A stretch of DNA of 64,000 bases from NCBI RefSeq assembly GCF_026212465.1, contig NC_080055.1:24394291-24458290 (forward strand), read 5' to 3'. Under the pieces are notes generated by a model. It saw only the letters and a program-made list of their open reading frames with translations, was not told where the DNA came from and made no database searches. The DNA comes from Amaranthus tricolor. Its lineage: Eukaryota > Streptophyta > Magnoliopsida > Caryophyllales > Amaranthaceae. The position numbers were made by a program, and so were the translations under genes. Position 1 is the stretch's first letter, and every line of letters starts with the position of its first letter. Below are positions 61,158-64,000 of the stretch, one piece after another.

Positions 61158-61867
61158 GTATTTTTCTAATCTCTCTTAGTCTATTTATTACGCTGCCAAT
61201 AATCAATTTTAATGTTTCAGGTTTCCGAAATTGATTTTGGTTGCCCCTCCCCTCCCCTGCATACCCTAGTCTCAAAAAGTACTTTTTAATTTTAAGTAGT
61301 TAAATTATTTAATTATTTATTTATAGATTCACATATAGTCATTGTGGATTCATTCAAAGCAACAAAGTGTTTGAAGGGGACTAAATTATTTAATTATTTA
61401 ATTATTTTTTGAGATACACACTAATATATTGACTAAAACTTTTCCAATCAACTAGTCTTCTTTATAGGTGGACTTGGTTAGCCTAGCGCCTTAAAAAGGA
61501 TTTTGGGCACATATATATGAGCTACATGTGAAAAGATGATGTTATGAAATTTGTTTTTGGGTTATTGAATCGATTGACAATTAAAAGTGTTAAAGAGTTT
61601 AAATTATGCGGATTCGAATCACAGTGAAAATAAAAGTTTAAATTATGCGGACTCGAATCACGGTGAAAATCATTGAAGTTAGCACATAGAGTCGTGCAAT
61701 GGACCAGTGAGGTATCATTGATGTTCATTTGTTGAAGGTCGAGCGATGTACTAAAAGGTTTACTAGCAGATAAACCACTCGTTTGAGCTTAGGTTTTGCA
61801 TAGTAAATTCTTATCTTTTCGGTACAATATCTTATCTTTTATAATAATCTCATTTTTTTGACGATTA
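61158..61867. other. intergenic, nothing recognised
   Basis: An AT-rich spacer. A 23-bp block 'aaattatgcggattcgaatc' recurs once, at about 61600 and 61638. No gene. Confidence 0.4.
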
Positions 61868-61876
61868 TAATAAATA

Positions 61877-62545
61877 GGAAAATTCCACATTGTAGCATTT
61901 AGTTTTCATAAAACGCCAGTAGTAGCACTTTTGTAAGATTTTTCCACATGGTAGCATTCAATTTATGCACTATCTAACTGCCGTAGCATTTTTCGTTAAA
62001 TTCTTGTTAATTTCTGTTTAATTTATTATTTTGTAAGATTTTTCTACATGGTAGCATCTAATTTTTGCTCTCAAATGTTTAATTCACCATTTTAACGTTT
62101 TATTCACAGATTAATGTATCAACGCCCTTAAATGTTGTAAGAATTTTATTTTCATTCAAATTATTGTAAATTATAAAGTTCAAAAGGTGCATTTTACAAA
62201 CACTAATAAATAATTCAAAAGGCATATTTTATAAGCTCAAAAGGTGCATTTCATAAGTTCAAAAGCTGCATTACAAACACTAATACATATCTACGTAATT
62301 GTTACAATATTTAAGGGCGTTGATAAATTAATCGGTAAATTAAATATTTGAAAGCAAAAACTACATGCTACCATGTAAAAAAATCTTATAAAATGATGAA
62401 TTAAACAAAAATTAACAAGAATTTAACGGAAAATGCTACGACAGTTAGATAGTGTATAAACTAAATGCTATCATGTGGAAAAATCTTACAAAAATACTAC
62501 TACTGGCGTTTTATGAAAATTAGATGCTACCATGTGGAATTTCCC
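61877..62545. mobile_element. Mutator-type foldback MITE, 669 bp, 9-bp target duplication
   Basis: Inverted repeats of about 230 bp at each end begin GGAAAATTCCACAT and GGGAAATTCCACAT. They repeat 'ccacatggtagcat' modules and are separated by a short core. A perfect 9-bp duplication taataaata flanks it (61868-61876, 62546-62554). Long inverted repeats with a 9-bp duplication are typical of Mutator-derived elements. No transposase. Confidence 0.9.
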
Positions 62546-62554
62546 TAATAAATA

Positions 62555-64000
62555 AGACCCTAATAAACATTTTTTCACTTGAGAAAACCCTGAACACATT
62601 ATTTATTTTTTCTCTTTTGTTGAACTCTCAAGAATTCTTTTACATCCATTTTTATTTTTCAATAAAAACAAGTAGAAAGCAAAATAGTAGCAACAAATGG
62701 CGATCAAGATTCCCAAAATTGCAATCTTAAAATGAAAGACAATTAGCCATGCGACGATGATATTACAGTTTCAATCTTTATTTGCAAGTGATCCTTCTCT
62801 TCCTCATCTGCCTAATAAAAACATAATAAAAGTTGGTGTAAGTCCATGCATACACAAGCACACGAAAGTAAAGTCAGAAAATAAAAGTTAAAGAATCAGA
62901 AAAATATCTGTAAGGGCCGAACTAAACAAATAGGCCGCAAGAGTAGATTGTCCCCTTGTGGCTTTGCCGTGTCTTTCACTAACTTATCTGGTGTGACAAC
63001 TACTTACAATTTTAATTAAAAGTGTACATTCGGATATTCGAGCAGATGTTGAATATAATATTCCTGTTGATTTAATTTTATTTCTTGTGTATTAGTGTAT
63101 ATGTAAATATATTGACAATTTAATTTCGTTTTTATATGTCGTTAGGACAACATTATTTGTATTAGTTATACAAAAGTAGGTGCAAGTGAATGCTTACAAA
63201 ACCACTAACATAACAAAATATCAAAACTATAATTATTATCATGATGGACCGAGCTAGTAGTATAGGGTTGTATATGCATCTGACACGCATGCCCAAAAAA
63301 TTTATAAATCAATAAAGCATTAAAATACTTAAACTAAGAGTCGAATCAATAACTTTAAACAAATAATTTAAAACATTCAAGTACTTTAATATTCTTTCCA
63401 TTTATTTTTTTCACAGTTTTTAAAGTAAATTTTGAGTCTTATTATCTCTAAATACGCATCATAAAAAATTATACAAAATGTATAATAAAAAAGTATACTT
63501 TAAGATGAATCTAACAAGATCCCACATAAGAAAATACTAAGTTATTAACGTCACATAACTTACTCTCTCCGTTCTATTGAATTTGCAACAATTTTCATTT
63601 TAGTCTGTTCCACTTAATTTGCATTCTTTTTATTTTTAGATAATAGTCTATCATTTTCTATTAATTTCATCCATACATTTTAACTCTCTTTTAATTACAT
63701 CCATACAATTCTCTTTTTTCATTTATTACCACTTTTTTTAAAAATAACCATCTTTATTTTTGGTACAAATCAAAGAGAACAAAGATAGTATTTTTTAAAT
63801 TCTGAATATGCTTTACCTATATGCTTCATTAATCTTTCAAATAAATTATTTATTTGGTGTTATCTATCTATCAAATGCAGACAATAAAATTGCAATTACC
63901 AACTACTGCATTAAATTCAATTTTATTTCAAGACTACAATAGATCGAAAGACCCCCTCGTAGTAGGCTTTGTCAAACAGCGATATGGAAGATGATATTCA
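62555..64000. other. intergenic to window end
   Basis: AT-rich. One Stowaway-like element at 63563-63788 is recognised. The last 50 bases show no gene that I can place. Confidence 0.45.
63563..63788. mobile_element. Stowaway-like MITE (diverged)
   Basis: The left end CTCTCTCCGTTCTATTG is typical; the right end (complement CTATCTTTGTTCTCTTTG) is diverged. TA flanks both (63561-63562, 63789-63790). Confidence 0.6.

Overview
This is nuclear DNA from a flowering plant, almost certainly a eudicot. Five plant-type protein genes with GT-AG introns sit in AT-rich sequence crowded with plant-specific transposable elements. The species cannot be named from the sequence alone. There are no bacterial operons, rRNA, tRNA genes or CRISPR arrays.

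Layout. (1) 1-1070: the end of a Ty1-copia-type LTR, split by a hAT-type non-autonomous element with a perfect 8-bp target duplication. (2) 1639-15040, minus strand: a complete 14-exon serine carboxypeptidase-like (SCPL) acyltransferase gene, reassembled here exon by exon. Its introns hold a 636-bp (AT)n tract, tRNA-derived SINEs, a TRIM/SMART mini-retrotransposon, and Stowaway-, Harbinger- and Mutator-like MITEs. (3) 16422-21447: a full-length copia retrotransposon with 201-bp LTRs (5 differences) and a 5-bp target duplication; its polyprotein is broken by two +1 frameshifts and two stops. (4) 23796-30263, plus: an 11-exon gene for a 555-aa plant protein with an N-terminal C2-like domain and a C-terminal membrane anchor. 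(5) 31687-38786, minus: a 13-exon THP1 gene (PCI-domain subunit of the TREX-2 mRNA export complex). (6) 40241-41701, plus: an intronless nucleotide pyrophosphatase/phosphodiesterase gene, divergent from THP1. (7) 45612-46241, plus: an intronless PRA1-F family gene. (8) 55106-56077, minus: an intronless cytidine deaminase gene. (9) About 56300-64000: no gene seen; a Harbinger-type element joined to a 12-unit GTGATCAC minisatellite, more MITEs, and a foldback element with long inverted repeats and a 9-bp target duplication.

The five genes are ordinary housekeeping or specialised-metabolism genes and do not form a pathway or cluster. I found no convincing new multi-gene system. The unusual material is in the repeats: a TRIM/SMART family with only 74-bp LTRs (six copies), small MITEs built round about 21-bp internal tandem repeats, a transposon flanked by an 88-bp direct repeat that copies the end of an SCPL exon, nested MITEs in the THP1/NPP divergent promoter, and the (AT)n tract beginning 12 nt inside an SCPL intron.

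Exon coordinates were placed by hand from GT-AG sites, reading-frame continuity and family motifs. They need RNA evidence for final confirmation, but the frame closes exactly in all three spliced genes.
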